A DNA stretch of 64,000 bases from DASZIT01 sp963770635. Lineage in GTDB: Bacteria > Actinomycetota > Acidimicrobiia > Acidimicrobiales > RAAP-2. The DNA is taken from positions 62,001 through 126,000 of the forward strand of contig CAVYQI010000004.1 of NCBI GenBank assembly GCA_963770635.1. The letters are read 5' to 3'. A program made the translations under genes and the position numbers. Shown here piece by piece: positions 63,710 through 64,000 of the stretch (position 1 is its first letter; each line of letters begins with the position of its first letter). The notes under the pieces are model-generated. The model was not told where the DNA came from. It did no database searches and saw only the letters and a list, made by a program, of their open reading frames with translations.

Positions 63710-64000
63710 TCGCCGGCGCCGCCGGCCGGGTGTTGCCGCTCCCGAGCCGCCTGCTCCTCGCTCGAGCGGCGCTGGCGCTCCACCATCAACTTCTCCCCCT
63801 TGTTGCGCAGCTCATCGATCTCGCGGATGACCTCGCCGAACCGTTCCCACCTGAGGTTCCGGCGGCTGTCGGCTCCCGGCTCGCTGCCGACCCGTGACAG
63901 CTTCCACACCTGCACCCACCCGATTCCCTTCAGGTTGCGGGGCCGGAGGGCGTGGCCGACGAACTCTCCCTCCGTCTCCTGCTGGAGGGCCTTGTAGAAC
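63706..64000 (-). CDS. Conserved hypothetical protein, cut by window edge
   Basis: The frame is open from the right edge to the stop at 63706. The visible part reads FYKALQQETEGEFVGHALRP, then WVQVWKLSRVGSEPGADSRR and a basic, acid-rich helix (IDELRNKGEKLMVERQRRSS). Its stop overlaps the cobQ start (ATGA), so it is cotranscribed upstream of cobQ. Family not recognised. Confidence 0.6.
   Translation of the reverse strand, partial: FYKALQQETEGEFVGHALRPRNLKGIGWVQVWKLSRVGSEPGADSRRNLRWERFGEVIREIDELRNKGEKLMVERQRRSSEEQAARERQHPAGGAGE

Overview
The window is high-G+C DNA, densely coded on both strands, with many GTG and TTG starts and 1-4 base overlaps between genes. The gene content points to an actinobacterium, most likely of the Acidimicrobiia type. 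It includes a one-chain 2-oxoglutarate decarboxylase/dehydrogenase of the Kgd kind, GTP-dependent PEP carboxykinase, an alpha-methylacyl-CoA racemase like mycobacterial Mcr, GH38 mannosidase, PilV/W/X-type minor pilins and putative leaderless starts. The lineage is inferred from family knowledge; no 16S rRNA or tRNA gene was seen.

Layout. 1-5 kb: the end of an exporter adaptor, a two-component pair and thiL. 5-12.3 kb: pckG, a conserved small protein, an MFS-like transporter, an Lrp-type sensor domain, a short-chain dehydrogenase, Mcr and galactokinase. 12.3-16.4 kb: a cell-wall operon (alpha/beta hydrolase, membrane-anchored MurF, Ddl, PH-domain protein). 16.4-20.2 kb: a UvrD-like helicase and an FtsH-like protease. 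20.6-26.9 kb: minor-pilin operon A, with very large appended domains. 27.5-30.3 kb: an orphan antitoxin, exonuclease III, FabZ and an RNase-S1 protein. 30.3-39.5 kb: a cobalamin uptake and assembly operon under a cobalamin riboswitch. 39.5-45.2 kb: a sugar kinase, an AbrB-like protein, a 2OG dioxygenase, CutA, an M20 peptidase and a zeta-type toxin-antitoxin pair. 45.2-51.9 kb: kgd, queC-queE, HU and a hydrolase. 51.9-54.6 kb: minor-pilin operon B. 54.9-64 kb: acyl-CoA dehydrogenase, RNase HII, acyl-CoA synthetase, GH38 mannosidase, a glyoxalase-like protein, cobyric acid synthase and a partial gene.

How it works together. The cobalamin genes form one riboswitch-controlled transcript for import (BtuFCD), remodelling (CbiZ), adenosylation (CobO), aminopropanol attachment (CobC, CbiB) and lower-ligand assembly (CobU, BluB-CobT fusion, CobS). 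cobQ lies apart at 62 kb. The two pilin operons share the order PilV-PilW-PilX and both carry bulky extra domains (nine paired-Cys repeats in A, a Gly-rich domain in B), as expected if they decorate alternative pilus tips.

Caution. Seven genes need single-base corrections to read through (histidine kinase, thiL, all three genes of pilin operon A, exonuclease III and the 51-kb hydrolase). Most lie in or beside short G, C or T runs. They may be sequencing or assembly errors, although operon A holds most of them.
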